From: Chloroflexota bacterium
GTDB taxonomy: Bacteria > Chloroflexota > UBA6077 > SHYK01
Length of the DNA: 38,521 bases
Assembly (NCBI GenBank): GCA_035652535.1
Contig: DASRDP010000083.1
Coordinates: forward strand, 1 to 38,521
Direction of reading: 5' to 3'
Position numbers and translations under genes: made by a program. The notes beneath the pieces were generated by a model, which was not told where the DNA came from, did not search any database, and saw nothing but the letters and a program-made list of their open reading frames with translations. Each line of letters begins with the position of its first letter. Position 1 is the first letter of the stretch. Shown piece after piece: positions 1-8,705 of this stretch.

Positions 1-1081
1 GCAATGATACGACGCGCGCTGGGCACCCGCCGCCTCGGACCACGACGCTCAGCTCCGTATCGACCTCGGCGGCGTCCGACTCCACGTACGCCAGGGCGAT
101 GGGGCGCCGAAGCGTCGGCGAGAACGTCCCGCTCGTGACCGCGCCCACCGGCCTCCCGTCGCGCTCCACCGCGCATCCGGCACGGGGAATGGCGCCTTCC
201 TGGAGCGCCAGGCCCACCAGGCGTCGACTCGGCGGCACCTCAGCCAGCGCCGCCAATGCGTCGCTTCCCACGAACGGACCCTTGCCCAGTCGCACTACGC
301 GCCCGAGCCCCGCTTCAAACGGTGTTACGTCTTCGGTCAGCTCGTGGCCGTAGAGCGGCATGCCCGCCTCCAGCCGCAGCGTGTCCCGCGCTCCGAGGCC
401 GGCCGGCCGAACGCGCGCATCCGCCTCCAGCATTTCCCAGAGCGCAGCCGCCTCCGGGGTTGGCACCATTATCTCGAATCCATCTTCCCCGGTATAGCCC
501 GTCCGGGCCACGGTCACCGGCGTCGCATTGGTCCGTAGGTGGCACTCCGCCGCATGGTAATAACGCAGGGCGGGGAGGTCCGCGTCGACGACCTCCCGGA
601 GCACCGCCTCGCTCGCCGGTCCCTGCAGGCCGATCAGGGCCAGATCGAAGGTGTCGTCCCGCAGGCTCGCGTCCAGCTCTGCGCGCTCACCGAGGCTCGC
701 CAGGTGCGCGAAGACCCGTTCTCGATTGCCAGCGTTGACGACGAGGAGCCACCAGGCCCCCATCCGGTACACGATGAGGTCTTCGATCACCCCACCCCGT
801 TCATTACAGAGGAGCGAATACTGGGCCGCGCCGGGCGCGAGCCGGCTCGCGTCGTTCGTGGTCGCGCGCTGAACCATCGTCCCGCCGTCCGATCCGTCGA
901 TGCGCAACCGGCCCATGTGGGAAAGGTCGAAGAGGCTCGCCGCCTCGCGCGTATGGAGGTGCTCGGCCACAATGCCCGTGTACTGGATGGGCATGAGCCA
1001 CCCGGAAAAGGGGGCCATGCGCGCGCCCAGGCGCTCGTGGACGGCCGCGAGGGGAGTCCGCCGGAGCGCCTCGTCACTCAT
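1..1081 (-). CDS. gcvT: Aminomethyltransferase (glycine cleavage T-protein), 3' end beyond the window
   Basis: T-protein transfers the aminomethyl carbon from lipoylated H-protein to tetrahydrofolate, giving methylene-THF and ammonia in the cytosol. The frame is open from the ATG at 1081 to the left edge, about 360 residues, so only a short C-terminal piece can be missing. Visible family blocks are SGWLMPIQYTG (about 26-36), ASLFDLSHMGR (48-58), GGVIEDLIVY (about 96-105, holding the Asp that aligns with the folate-interacting Asp101 of E. coli GcvT) and GYTGEDGFEI (about 195-204). The ATG overlaps the metF stop as ATGA, so the two are co-translated and both feed the methylene-THF pool. No gcvH or gcvP is in view. 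A YgfZ-type folate-binding relative is the alternative, but the conserved Asp block favours GcvT. Confidence 0.9.
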   Translation of the reverse strand, partial: MSDEALRRTPLAAVHERLGARMAPFSGWLMPIQYTGIVAEHLHTREAASLFDLSHMGRLRIDGSDGGTMVQRATTNDASRLAPGAAQYSLLCNERGGVIEDLIVYRMGAWWLLVVNAGNRERVFAHLASLGERAELDASLRDDTFDLALIGLQGPASEAVLREVVDADLPALRYYHAAECHLRTNATPVTVARTGYTGEDGFEIMVPTPEAAALWEMLEADARVRPAGLGARDTLRLEAGMPLYGHELTEDVTPFEAGLGRVVRLGKGPFVGSDALAALAEVPPSRRLVGLALQEGAIPRAGCAVERDGRPVGAVTSGTFSPTLRRPIALAYVESDAAEVDTELSVVVRGGGCPARVVSL

Positions 1082-1956
1082 GAAACGACGTGCGCCTCCT
1101 GGAGCCGCTCGAAGATGGTGCGCGTGGCGCGGGAGCGATTCAGGGTGAAGAAGTGGACCCCAGGAGCTCCACCGGCCAGCAGCGTGCGGCACTGGTCGAT
1201 CGCCCATTCGACGCCCGTCGCCGTGACCGCTTCGTCGTCCTCGCGCACCCGGTCGAGGCGCTCCCGCAAAGCCGGGGGAATGCGCGACCCGCACATCGCG
1301 GCGATACGCTCGATCTGCGCGACGTTCGTGATGGGCATGATCCCCGGGACGATGGGCACGTCGATGCCCGTCCCCCGCGCCCGCTCGACGAATGCGAAAT
1401 AGTCCGACGGATCGAAGAAGAGCTGGGTGATCAGGAAATCGACGCCGGACGCCACCTTCTCCTTCAGGTGGCGCAGGTCGGTCTCCCCATCCGGCGCTTC
1501 CTGATGCGTCTCCGGATAACAGGCGCCGGCAAGGCAGAAGTCCCAACGGCTCCGGATGAACCGCACCAGTTCCTGCGCGTAGCCGAAACCATCCGCGGGC
1601 CGCACGAAGTGCGTCTCCCCCCGCGGCGGGTCGCCGCGCAGCGGCAGGACGTTCTCGATCCCGCGATCGCGGATCTGGTCGAGGATCTGCGCGATCTCGC
1701 CGGCGCTGTGCCCCACGCAGGTCAGGTGGGCCATCGTCTCCAAACCGATCTCCTCTTTGATTCGGGCGACGAGATCGATCGTCAGCTCGCGGGTGCTGCC
1801 CCCTGCGCCATAGGTGACCGAGACGAACGATGGATGCAGCGCGGCCAGCTCCCGCGCGGTCGCCAGGAGGTCGCGCACCCCCTCCTCAGTCTTTGGTGGG
1901 AAGAACTCGAACGAGAAGACCGCCCTGCCAGTGCGAAAGGCGTCCGCAATACGCAT
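1078..1956 (-). CDS. metF: Methylenetetrahydrofolate reductase
   Basis: MetF reduces 5,10-methylene-THF to 5-methyl-THF, the methyl donor for methionine synthesis, using FAD and NAD(P)H. At 292 residues it has the normal bacterial length (a catalytic TIM barrel only). It shows FSFEFFPPKTEEG with the catalytic-type Glu17, VSVTYGAGGSTRE (46-58), HLTC, LRGDPP with Asp109 (the Asp that contacts FAD/folate in E. coli MetF), YPETHQEA, the ITQLFFD block, VPGIMPI and a C-terminal FFTLNRS. The ATG at 1956 fits the family N-terminus. The stop overlaps the gcvT start (ATGA). The 84 bp upstream is shared with the divergent amidohydrolase pair and must hold both promoters, though I see no convincing -35/-10 there. 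Confidence 0.95.
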   Translation of the reverse strand: MRIADAFRTGRAVFSFEFFPPKTEEGVRDLLATARELAALHPSFVSVTYGAGGSTRELTIDLVARIKEEIGLETMAHLTCVGHSAGEIAQILDQIRDRGIENVLPLRGDPPRGETHFVRPADGFGYAQELVRFIRSRWDFCLAGACYPETHQEAPDGETDLRHLKEKVASGVDFLITQLFFDPSDYFAFVERARGTGIDVPIVPGIMPITNVAQIERIAAMCGSRIPPALRERLDRVREDDEAVTATGVEWAIDQCRTLLAGGAPGVHFFTLNRSRATRTIFERLQEAHVVS

Positions 1957-2040
1957 AGACAGATATCGTACCCCATGGTTGACTTAGAATCTGTCAGCCA
2001 ATTGCCCTCCGCCGGGACGGGGGAGGAAGGGAGTGGGACT

Positions 2041-3243
2041 GTGGCGCGCTCGTACCGGCGCGTCTCCGGCGACAGCCACCTGCAGGTGCCCGCGGACGCG
2101 TGGACCCACCGCGTCCCCGCCGCCTACCGGGACCAGGCGCCCAGGCGTGTGAAGCGACCGGACGGGGGCCAGGCGATCGTGGCAGCCGACGGATCGGCCT
2201 ACTTCGGCGCGACCGGCAGCTACGCGGGCCACACGCCCGAGACATTCGACCCTATGGTGGCCTTCGACTTCGATACCGCCGTCGGCGCAGGTCCACCGGC
2301 GCAGCGGATCGCCGAGCAGGATCGGGACGGCGTGGACGCCGAGTTGCTCTTCCCCGGCACGTCCGCCATCCACGGCATCGCGGCGGCCGACCGCCCGGCC
2401 TACCTGGCGATGGTTCGGGCCTACAACGAGTACCTCGCGGAGGAGTACTGCGCGATCGCCCCGGACCGCCTCTTCGGGGTGGGCATGCTCCCGACGAAGG
2501 ACGTCGACCTGAAAATTCAGGAGATGGAGCGCTGCAAGCGGCTGGGGCTGCGGGCGGTGGGCCTTCACGATCTCCCGTCCGGCCAGACCTACCCTACGGT
2601 CGAGGACGATCGGTTCTGGGCGGCGGCGCTCGATCTCGGCATGCCCGTCTGCATCCACACGACGATCTCGCGGCGGAGCGGGCAGCTCTTCCAGTACTCG
2701 CGCACGCCTGCCTCCGAGCGGCCGCCGGACGATTTCATCGACCGGCTCTACCGCCACGCCAACCCGTCGCGCTGCGGCGCCCTCACAGCGTGCCAGCTCG
2801 TCTTCGCCGGCGTCTTCGACCGCTTTCCGTCCCTCCAGATCTACTGGGCCGAAAACAACGTCGGGTGGATCCCGTTCTACTTCGAGCAGCTCGACGCGGA
2901 GTATGCGAAGAACCACGTCTGGGCGGAACGGCACTTCGGGATCCCGCGCCTCGCGCGGCGGCCCAGCGAGATCATTCGCGACCACAGCTCCTGGGGCTTC
3001 TACGATGACCGGATCGGGATCAAGCTCCGCTACGAGATCGGCCCCGACCGCATCGTGTGGGGGAGCGATTTTCCCCACGTCGTCACGGCGTGGCCGAATT
3101 CGAGTCGGCTCCTCGCCGAGCAGATGGCGGACGTCCCGACCGCTGAGCGGCAGGCTATGGAAGCCGGGAACCTCCTGCGGTTCCTGGGAATCGATGTGGA
3201 CCGGCGCCGAGACGCGACACAGCCGGTGGGAGGAGAACCGTGA
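2041..3243 (+). CDS. Amidohydrolase family 2 metal-dependent hydrolase/decarboxylase (first of a pair)
   Basis: A 400-residue TIM-barrel enzyme of the amidohydrolase-2 family, which includes aminocarboxymuconate-semialdehyde and gamma-resorcylate decarboxylases. Seen: GDSHLQVP near the N-terminus (Asp11, His13) in place of the usual HxH, His206 in MPVCIHTT, the NVGWIPFYFEQLD block typical of this subgroup, and WGSDFPH with Asp343 as the expected metal or catalytic Asp. I chose the GTG at 2041, which follows a GGGAGGAAGGG ribosome site and places the DSH motif at the usual distance. An in-frame ATG at 1975 would add 22 residues. The gene ends in a GTGA overlap with the next amidohydrolase, so the products may form a hetero-oligomer or act in sequence. 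The substrate is unknown; ring-cleavage acids or salicylate-like acids are possible by family. Confidence 0.85.
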   Translation: MARSYRRVSGDSHLQVPADAWTHRVPAAYRDQAPRRVKRPDGGQAIVAADGSAYFGATGSYAGHTPETFDPMVAFDFDTAVGAGPPAQRIAEQDRDGVDAELLFPGTSAIHGIAAADRPAYLAMVRAYNEYLAEEYCAIAPDRLFGVGMLPTKDVDLKIQEMERCKRLGLRAVGLHDLPSGQTYPTVEDDRFWAAALDLGMPVCIHTTISRRSGQLFQYSRTPASERPPDDFIDRLYRHANPSRCGALTACQLVFAGVFDRFPSLQIYWAENNVGWIPFYFEQLDAEYAKNHVWAERHFGIPRLARRPSEIIRDHSSWGFYDDRIGIKLRYEIGPDRIVWGSDFPHVVTAWPNSSRLLAEQMADVPTAERQAMEAGNLLRFLGIDVDRRRDATQPVGGEP

Positions 3244-4445
3244 GCTATCAAGGGCACCCCGTCGTTGACATGGACTCACACATCCGCGAGTACGAGGATT
3301 TCGAGCGAACCTTCGGCCCACACATGGATCCGGCCTACCGGGAGCCCTACGAGCGGCTTGCCCGGGCTATCACGGCGCGCCAGGGACTCCCCGGCGAGCA
3401 AGTGCTCTTCATGAACTCGCGTGCGGTCCTCGCACCCACGCCGCCCCGCCGCCCGCTCGGCGTAGCCGACATCTTTCCCGTCGACCGACCGCAGCCGCAG
3501 GGCTCCGCCCTCGGCCAGGACGTCGAGGTGGACCGCGCCTGCAACTGGGACCCGGCGATCCGGCTCGCCGACATGGACACCGCCGCGATCGACGTGAGCG
3601 TGCTGTTTCCCAGCCAGGCGGACGGCTTCTGCGTCCTCCGCGACGTCGGATTCGAGCGCGCGCTTCACCGGGCCTATCACCGGTTCGTCAGCGACTACTG
3701 CGCCGCTGGCAACGGCCGCCTCCGCTGGGTCGCCAACGCCACGATGCGGGACCCGCGAGCCACGGCCGAAGACCTGACCGACTGGTGCAAGCGCGACGCC
3801 AACCTCGCCGGCCTCTTCATCCCCCGCGCCTGTCCGGATGGCACGCTCCTCGACAACCCCGCGCTCTACCCCATCTTCGCCTGCGCCCAGGAGCTGGACC
3901 TGCCACTCTTCATCCACGGCGGAACCCTCCGCCCGCCGCTCACCCCCGGTGCCCGCGAGCTGGACAACGCCGGATTCATCATCAACGCCGTCTACCACGC
4001 GTGGGGTGGCATGACGGCCATGGCCGCACTGATCGGAGGCGGCGTCTTCGACGAGTTCCCGCGCCTGCGCGTCGGACTCTTCGAGAGCGGCGGCGGCTGG
4101 ATGCCCTGGCTGGTCGAGAAGCTGGATGACGCGTACACCCCATCGTCCGCGATGACGCCGAAGCTGCGGCGCAAGCCGTCGGACGTCGTCGCTGAGGGAC
4201 GGATCTTCTGTTCGTTCGACCCCGGCGAGGAGTACACCGCCCACGCGGTCGATCGGCTCGGAGAGCAGATCTGGCTGCTGGGCACCGATTATCCACACCA
4301 GGGCTCCTGCTTCCCGGAGGGTGTCGCGCGGATCGCCGGGAACGCGCAGCTTTCGGAGAGCGCCAAGCTCCAGATCCTCGGGGGGAACGCCCTGCGGATG
4401 TGCCCCCGCATCGCGTCCGCCTTTGCGCCGATGGCCCCCGCCTGA
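3240..4445 (+). CDS. Amidohydrolase family 2 metal-dependent hydrolase/decarboxylase (second of a pair)
   Basis: A 401-residue member of the same family as its upstream neighbour but clearly diverged. It has MDSHIREY (Asp12, His14), LFIHGGTL with His226, the FESGGGWMPWLVEKLDD block (equivalent to the ENNVGW segment of the first gene) and GTDYPHQG with Asp350. The GTG start at 3240 overlaps the upstream stop and is preceded by a strong AGGAG, so translation is coupled. Compared with its partner it carries an extra segment at about residues 40-100 containing a Pro/Arg-rich stretch. Nothing identifies the substrate. Two adjacent paralogues of near-equal length suggest either a heteromer or two steps on related compounds. 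Confidence 0.84.
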   Translation: MSYQGHPVVDMDSHIREYEDFERTFGPHMDPAYREPYERLARAITARQGLPGEQVLFMNSRAVLAPTPPRRPLGVADIFPVDRPQPQGSALGQDVEVDRACNWDPAIRLADMDTAAIDVSVLFPSQADGFCVLRDVGFERALHRAYHRFVSDYCAAGNGRLRWVANATMRDPRATAEDLTDWCKRDANLAGLFIPRACPDGTLLDNPALYPIFACAQELDLPLFIHGGTLRPPLTPGARELDNAGFIINAVYHAWGGMTAMAALIGGGVFDEFPRLRVGLFESGGGWMPWLVEKLDDAYTPSSAMTPKLRRKPSDVVAEGRIFCSFDPGEEYTAHAVDRLGEQIWLLGTDYPHQGSCFPEGVARIAGNAQLSESAKLQILGGNALRMCPRIASAFAPMAPA

Positions 4446-4677
4446 CATCCCGACCGGACGTTCACAGAACTGTCACGCCGACCCGGCGCTGGCGAGCTAT
4501 CGACCAAATACACGTAAATCACCGGCCATTTGCTTCAAGTGCTAAGAATTCTCGTTACGACTCTAAAGAATCTATGACAGACTCGCCCTGGTAGGCTGGA
4601 CACAAGGGCGCCCACCAGTGTAGACCCGTAGGTGGGGATCGGTGCATCCCCCAGCGGTGGCACACACCGGGGGGCCT
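4446..4677. other. Intergenic region, locally AT-rich
   Basis: This gap separates the amidohydrolase pair from the exported proteins. The stretch from about 4500 to 4580 is noticeably richer in A and T than its surroundings and is the likely promoter region for the 4678-7705 genes. I cannot pick a -35/-10 pair with confidence. Confidence 0.3.
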
Positions 4678-5214
4678 ATGGCACGGACGACGATTCGACT
4701 CGTCGCCACCTTCATCATCATGGTCGGCGTCACCGTCCTGGCGGGGGCGATCTCTCCCCTCGGCGGGGCCGGGCGCATCGCGGGATACACCCCGCAGGCT
4801 CCCCCGGCACGCGATTCGTCCACGCCGGCCGACACTTCCGGGTCCGACCAGCTGGCTCCCGCGGACGGCGCTTCCGACAACGCGACCGACGAGCCCGCCA
4901 GTAGCGCCGAGCCCGATGAAGCGTCTGATGCGTCTTCCCCCTGCATGATCGCGCAGGATTGTGCGGTCGACGAAGCGGCACTCGATGCCGATTCGATCGG
5001 AGCAGACCCAACGGTCACCGATCAAGCCCTCGATGACGCCAACGACGATTCCACCGCCGACGATGCCGCGATGGACGATTCCCCCACCGAAGAGTCCCAG
5101 GCAGACGCCAGCGGCGCTCCAGAAGAGGAGGTCGACTCTGACACCGATGCGGCGCCGGTCGATCCGTCGACCGAACCGTTGGGCGCTTCACCCGTTGGCG
5201 AGACAGCGCCATGA
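4678..5214 (+). CDS. Exported acidic low-complexity protein
   Basis: The 178-residue product begins with a charged stretch followed by a hydrophobic segment (about residues 6-26), then becomes almost entirely Asp, Glu, Ala, Ser, Thr and Pro to the end. The one break is a short Cys-containing patch (CMIAQDC) near the middle. I see no known domain. It is probably membrane-anchored or secreted, with a long, flexible, very acidic tail. The ATG at 4678 gives a normal signal-like N-terminus; a GTG at 4642 with a better AGGTGG site would add 12 residues. It lies 100 bp upstream of the LPSTG surface protein in the same direction and is probably co-expressed. A role in the cell envelope or in cation binding is only a guess. 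Confidence 0.65.
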   Translation: MARTTIRLVATFIIMVGVTVLAGAISPLGGAGRIAGYTPQAPPARDSSTPADTSGSDQLAPADGASDNATDEPASSAEPDEASDASSPCMIAQDCAVDEAALDADSIGADPTVTDQALDDANDDSTADDAAMDDSPTEESQADASGAPEEEVDSDTDAAPVDPSTEPLGASPVGETAP

Positions 5215-5246
5215 TGGACGCCCTCGCCGCGCAGAAACCATCCGAC

Positions 5247-5261
5247 GGCCGCGCGGCGGCC
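5247..5261. repeat. Small inverted repeat between the two exported-protein genes
   Basis: A 6-bp perfect stem (GGCCGC/GCGGCC) around a 3-base loop lies in the 100-bp gap before the LPSTG-protein gene. It could modulate read-through between the genes. There is no T-run, so it is not a classical terminator. Confidence 0.3.
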
Positions 5262-5314
5262 ACATTCGACGACCGGACGGATCCGAATCTCGGGTTCGGG
5301 AAAGGGAGATCCCC

Positions 5315-7705
5315 ATGCTGCGGCCAGTGATCAGCATGCTTTTTGCAGTCGTGCTCATCCTTCCCGGTGGCCTCCTCCCAGCGGCCAATATCGCCCCGGT
5401 GGCGCATGCCGCCGGCCATGACAGCACGAAGGGGAACGGGGGCGGGCGCGGAGGCGGCCACCAGGCAGATGACAGTTCGCCGAGCCCTCAGATGAATCAG
5501 AGCGGAGGCGGCGGCCGTCAAGCCGATCCGCCGGGCCGCCAGAGCGCGCAGCCGCAACAGGCGCCGCGCATCGATCCTCCGGCCCAGCAGGATCTTGCGC
5601 CGCAGCCGGCCCGTCACTTCGATGCGCCCGCCCGCCAGGACCCAGCGCCCCAGCCTGCGCGGCAGGTCGACCCGCCCGCGCAGCAGGACCCCGCTCCGCG
5701 CCCGGCGTTCCACTTCGAGCAGCAGGTTCATCAGGCACCGGCTCCTCAGACGGCTCCACGGTTCGACCCGCCCGCCCACCAGGACACGCCGAGCCAGGTC
5801 GCGCCGCCCGATCCACCGGCGCCGCGCACGTTCCATCAGCAGGTCGCGCCGCCTGCGCCGCGGGTCCACGAGGACCCGGCGCCAATGACGCAGCCGAAGA
5901 GCGACCCGGCGCCGGCTCATCGTCAGGCGCAGCCAGCGACCGTCGTCGATCCGCCGACGATCCACGACGCGGCCCCGGACCGCGCGACGGCCGCGACAGC
6001 AGACCCACCGCGTGGCCACGCTTCCGCCGAAGAACAGAGTGTGCGAGGCGCCGCTACGTCCCGGCGGTCGGATCCACCCGCAATCCGATGGGACGGCCTG
6101 GACACCGTAACCTGGACGCCGTCGCGAACCCAGGTCGCCGAAAGCATCCTCGACCTCGTCTCGGCGCCGGTGGACAGCCGGGGCCGCCGACAGGCAGCCG
6201 CAAGAGCCGCGATGAGCGACCCGATCACCCTCGACCCGACCGCGACCATCACGCTGGATTGGTCACCGGCGCAGACGCAAATCGTGATCGCGATCCTCCA
6301 GGGGGTCACCACGCCAACGGCGACGAGCCTCCAAAACGGCATGAGCCCCATCTCCATCGTCATCCAGACACAGCCGACGACGACACCCTCGCTCGCGTCG
6401 CTCCTGGCGACGCCAGTCCCATCGACGGCCGTGATTCTGCCGAGTAGCTTCCCAACCAGTCTCAGCTCACCGTCCCTCGCGTACACCACCGCGTTTCCGT
6501 CGGGCCCCTTCGGCTATGGCCGCGCCTATGCGTACGGCAGCCCATACCCGTACACCTACCCAACGTACGCATACCCGACCTACGCCAATTCCGCCGCGCT
6601 GAACAGCTCAACGGCGAACGGCTCGCCATGCACGATCTTCTCGTCGGGCACGCCGTTCCTCGGCGTCGTGATCGACGGCGTCTGTTACGCGCCGTGGGAG
6701 GTTCCGAGCAACCTGCTGAATCAGATCACAGCCCTCTCAACGCCCCTGACGTCGCCGGTGATGTCGCAGCTGTTCGGCCCGGCCTATGCTCCGTCTTACG
6801 TCTTCAACCCCTACGGAAACCCGTACGCGCAGCCCATCGTTTCGCCTCCGACGTACCAAAGCGCGCCCTACATCGGATCCCCACCGATCATGCCGACCGC
6901 GTACGGCTTCGCCAGCACGCCGCCGTATGCGTCGAGCCCCTTGTATCCATACGGCTATGCGCCATACGGTACGAGCGCATTCAGCATGGGACCCACGGGG
7001 TCGTACTCCCTTCCGTATGTGTCCCCCGGCGCTCCATACGTGTCGCCGCCGTATGCCTATGGGATGCCACTCGGCCTTCCGCCCTATGCCATGTCCCCCG
7101 GTGGCGCCTATGGAGCCAGCCTCACGTATCCTGTCGGCTCCCTGGCGTTTGGAGTCAATCCGCTCCTCGTCAACGCGGGATACATGCCTCCGCAGCTCGG
7201 CCAGCCGATGGCCTTCGGCGTTCCAACCCCCTTTGTCGGGGCGGCGCAGCCCCAGATGCTGGCGCTGGCGCCGCCATCCGCGCTAGCGATGGCTCCGTAC
7301 GGGCTCGGGGCAATTCCGTCGGGCCCGTCGGCCGCGACGGCGACGAGCGCACCGCCGGCGGCCCTACAGCCGCCCGGGAGCGCGGTCCAGGCGAGCGGGT
7401 TCCCCGAGTCGGCCGCGTCGTCCTATCCCGCGGCGGCGCCATCGTTCGTTGCATCGCCCGCCGCCGGCGCGGCGCCAGAGCTGGCCGAGGCAGCGCCCCT
7501 GCCCCCGCCGCTTCCGGTACCCGGCGCAATCGCCGGGCCGGGGATCGCAGCGCCGGCAGCGGTCGCGGCGCAGCGGCTCCCGTCGACGGGCTCGCCGCCC
7601 ACGGAATCGCCTTTCCCGTCGCAGGCAGGAACCCTCATCGCCTTGTTCGCCATCGTCGCCGGCGTGGGGATCTGGCTCTGGAGCTTCGGCCGGCGCGTCG
7701 GGTAA
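5315..7705 (+). CDS. Large Pro-rich surface protein with LPSTG cell-wall sorting signal
   Basis: The 796-residue product has a signal peptide (about 1-32, ending AHAAG), then a Gly/Gln/Pro-rich region with five 16-residue repeats around the theme DPPAQQDPAPQPAR (residues 85-164). Next comes a moderately complex middle part (about 260-380), a long Tyr/Pro/Ala/Gly-rich region full of YxYP, PYG and APY motifs (about 390-680), and an Ala/Pro-rich stalk. It ends with LPSTG (755-759), a hydrophobic segment (about 773-789) and a GRR tail. That is a complete sortase-type sorting signal. The ATG at 5315 follows AAAGGGAG. One Cys pair (GSPCTIF... DGVCYAP) lies in the middle. I recognise no catalytic domain; an adhesin or structural wall protein is the best description. 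The gene ends 6 bp before a convergent gene. Confidence 0.8.
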   Translation: MLRPVISMLFAVVLILPGGLLPAANIAPVAHAAGHDSTKGNGGGRGGGHQADDSSPSPQMNQSGGGGRQADPPGRQSAQPQQAPRIDPPAQQDLAPQPARHFDAPARQDPAPQPARQVDPPAQQDPAPRPAFHFEQQVHQAPAPQTAPRFDPPAHQDTPSQVAPPDPPAPRTFHQQVAPPAPRVHEDPAPMTQPKSDPAPAHRQAQPATVVDPPTIHDAAPDRATAATADPPRGHASAEEQSVRGAATSRRSDPPAIRWDGLDTVTWTPSRTQVAESILDLVSAPVDSRGRRQAAARAAMSDPITLDPTATITLDWSPAQTQIVIAILQGVTTPTATSLQNGMSPISIVIQTQPTTTPSLASLLATPVPSTAVILPSSFPTSLSSPSLAYTTAFPSGPFGYGRAYAYGSPYPYTYPTYAYPTYANSAALNSSTANGSPCTIFSSGTPFLGVVIDGVCYAPWEVPSNLLNQITALSTPLTSPVMSQLFGPAYAPSYVFNPYGNPYAQPIVSPPTYQSAPYIGSPPIMPTAYGFASTPPYASSPLYPYGYAPYGTSAFSMGPTGSYSLPYVSPGAPYVSPPYAYGMPLGLPPYAMSPGGAYGASLTYPVGSLAFGVNPLLVNAGYMPPQLGQPMAFGVPTPFVGAAQPQMLALAPPSALAMAPYGLGAIPSGPSAATATSAPPAALQPPGSAVQASGFPESAASSYPAAAPSFVASPAAGAAPELAEAAPLPPPLPVPGAIAGPGIAAPAAVAAQRLPSTGSPPTESPFPSQAGTLIALFAIVAGVGIWLWSFGRRVG
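5567..5806 (+). repeat. Five tandem 48-bp repeats coding for 16-residue Pro/Gln-rich units
   Basis: Five successive 16-codon units encode variants of a unit with consensus RhDPPAQQDPAPQPAR, where h is Ile, Phe or Val. The first three are closest to each other and the last two are degenerate. The pattern fits expansion by slippage or recombination inside the surface-protein stalk. Confidence 0.75.
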
Positions 7706-7711
7706 CTGTTC

Positions 7712-8116
7712 CTAGAGGAGGTTCAGTACGTCGGCCACCAAGTAGACGCACAACGCCGCCGCGGCCGCCCAGATGCAGACCACCACGGCCGCGGCGGCGC
7801 GGCTTGTCGGCCGCTCGGTCGCTCCGCTCGCCCGCTCGCGACAGTCGGCCATGACCGGCCCCGGGATCATGCGCACGGCGAGGGCGAGCCCGACGGGCAC
7901 GAGGATCAGATCGTCCAGGTATCCGACGACGGGAATGAAGTCGGGGATGAGGTCGATCGGGCTGATCGCGTAGGCCACGACCGCCGCCGTCAGCGCCCGG
8001 ACATACCACGGCGTCCGGGGATCGCGGCACGCAAGGTAGAGAGCGTACGTATCCCGCTTGATGGATCGAGCGCGCCGCCGAAGCGCGTCGATCCCCACCG
8101 CCTTCGACAAGCTCAT
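7712..8116 (-). CDS. YkvA/DUF1232 small membrane protein
   Basis: A 134-residue protein of the DUF1232 (YkvA) family. The hallmark [24 protein letters not shown] occupies about residues 48-71, preceded by the usual [11 protein letters not shown] segment and followed by [14 protein letters not shown] second hydrophobic stretch at the C-terminus (about 109-132) makes it a likely two-span membrane protein. The family's function is unknown. The ATG at 8116 shares bases with the upstream stop as TGATG, so translation is coupled to the ThDP-enzyme subunit gene. A TTG one codon earlier is also possible. The link with a decarboxylase operon may be incidental. Confidence 0.88.
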   Translation of the reverse strand: MSLSKAVGIDALRRRARSIKRDTYALYLACRDPRTPWYVRALTAAVVAYAISPIDLIPDFIPVVGYLDDLILVPVGLALAVRMIPGPVMADCRERASGATERPTSRAAAAVVVCIWAAAAALCVYLVADVLNLL

Positions 8117-8703
8117 CAACCCGGCCGGGCCACGGTCCGACGTGCGAGCGCCTGGCGGAATCGCTCGCGCGCGTCAACGCTCCGCAGGAGCCGGAAATCG
8201 TCCGGCACGTTCAGTCCGCCGGGCTCCACCTTCAGGTCCACGAAGACCGGCCCCTCTTCCCGCAGGACCGCGCCGACCGCCGCGCGCCACGCCTCGATCT
8301 CATGAAATTCGTACGCGCGCGGATACCCGGCTGCCAACGCCATGTCGGCGAAGCTGAAGCGGCCGGCGCCGGGGACCGGGATCGCGCCATTCGTTTCGTA
8401 GGTGCCATTCTCGCACACGCAGTGGACCAGATTCTTTGGAGCCGCGTTCGCGATGGTGACGAGCGACCCCAGGTTCATGAGCAGGCTCCCATCGCCGTCG
8501 AGCACGACGACGCGCACGTCCGGCCGTCCGAGCGCGAGACCCAGCGCATGGGAAGACGCCTGGCCCATGGCCCCTGCGAACGTGTAATTCAGGTCGCTGG
8601 GCGCGATATGGATCCATTCCTGGGCCGCCTTGTACACGGCCACCACGACCTCGTCGTCCCGTTGGCGCGCGAGGGCCTGGAGGGCCTCGTCCCGCTTCAT
8701 CAT
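8116..8703 (-). CDS. ThDP-dependent enzyme, PP-domain subunit (ComE/sulfopyruvate decarboxylase beta-like)
   Basis: This 195-residue protein has the pyrophosphate-binding half of a split thiamin-diphosphate enzyme. [16 protein letters not shown] (about 44-59) is followed by the ThDP motif [12 protein letters not shown] starting at residue 70 and ending in [10 protein letters not shown] with Asn99. That matches the GDG-x26-N pattern binding Mg-ThDP. Size and layout match ComE (sulfopyruvate decarboxylase beta) and the C-terminal part of phosphonopyruvate decarboxylase. Its partner, the PYR-domain subunit, ends 2 bp upstream, so the two form one active enzyme. The substrate is probably a 2-oxo acid (sulfopyruvate, phosphonopyruvate or another 3-substituted pyruvate); the sequence does not decide. 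The start is one of two adjacent ATGs (8703 or 8700). Confidence 0.85.
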   Translation of the reverse strand: MMKRDEALQALARQRDDEVVVAVYKAAQEWIHIAPSDLNYTFAGAMGQASSHALGLALGRPDVRVVVLDGDGSLLMNLGSLVTIANAAPKNLVHCVCENGTYETNGAIPVPGAGRFSFADMALAAGYPRAYEFHEIEAWRAAVGAVLREEGPVFVDLKVEPGGLNVPDDFRLLRSVDARERFRQALARRTVARPG

Positions 8704-8705
8704 GG

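Noticed and set aside
1090-1974. The open frame upstream of the first amidohydrolase in the same phase
   Set aside because: It runs antisense through metF and shows no similarity to the amidohydrolase family. The gene must start at 1975 or 2041.
1984-3321. Long open minus-strand frame opposite the first amidohydrolase; similar ones at 3276-4448 and 5015-6019
   Set aside because: They lie antisense to clear genes, have Arg/Asp/Val-rich unrecognisable text and lack ribosome sites. High GC content opens such frames by chance.
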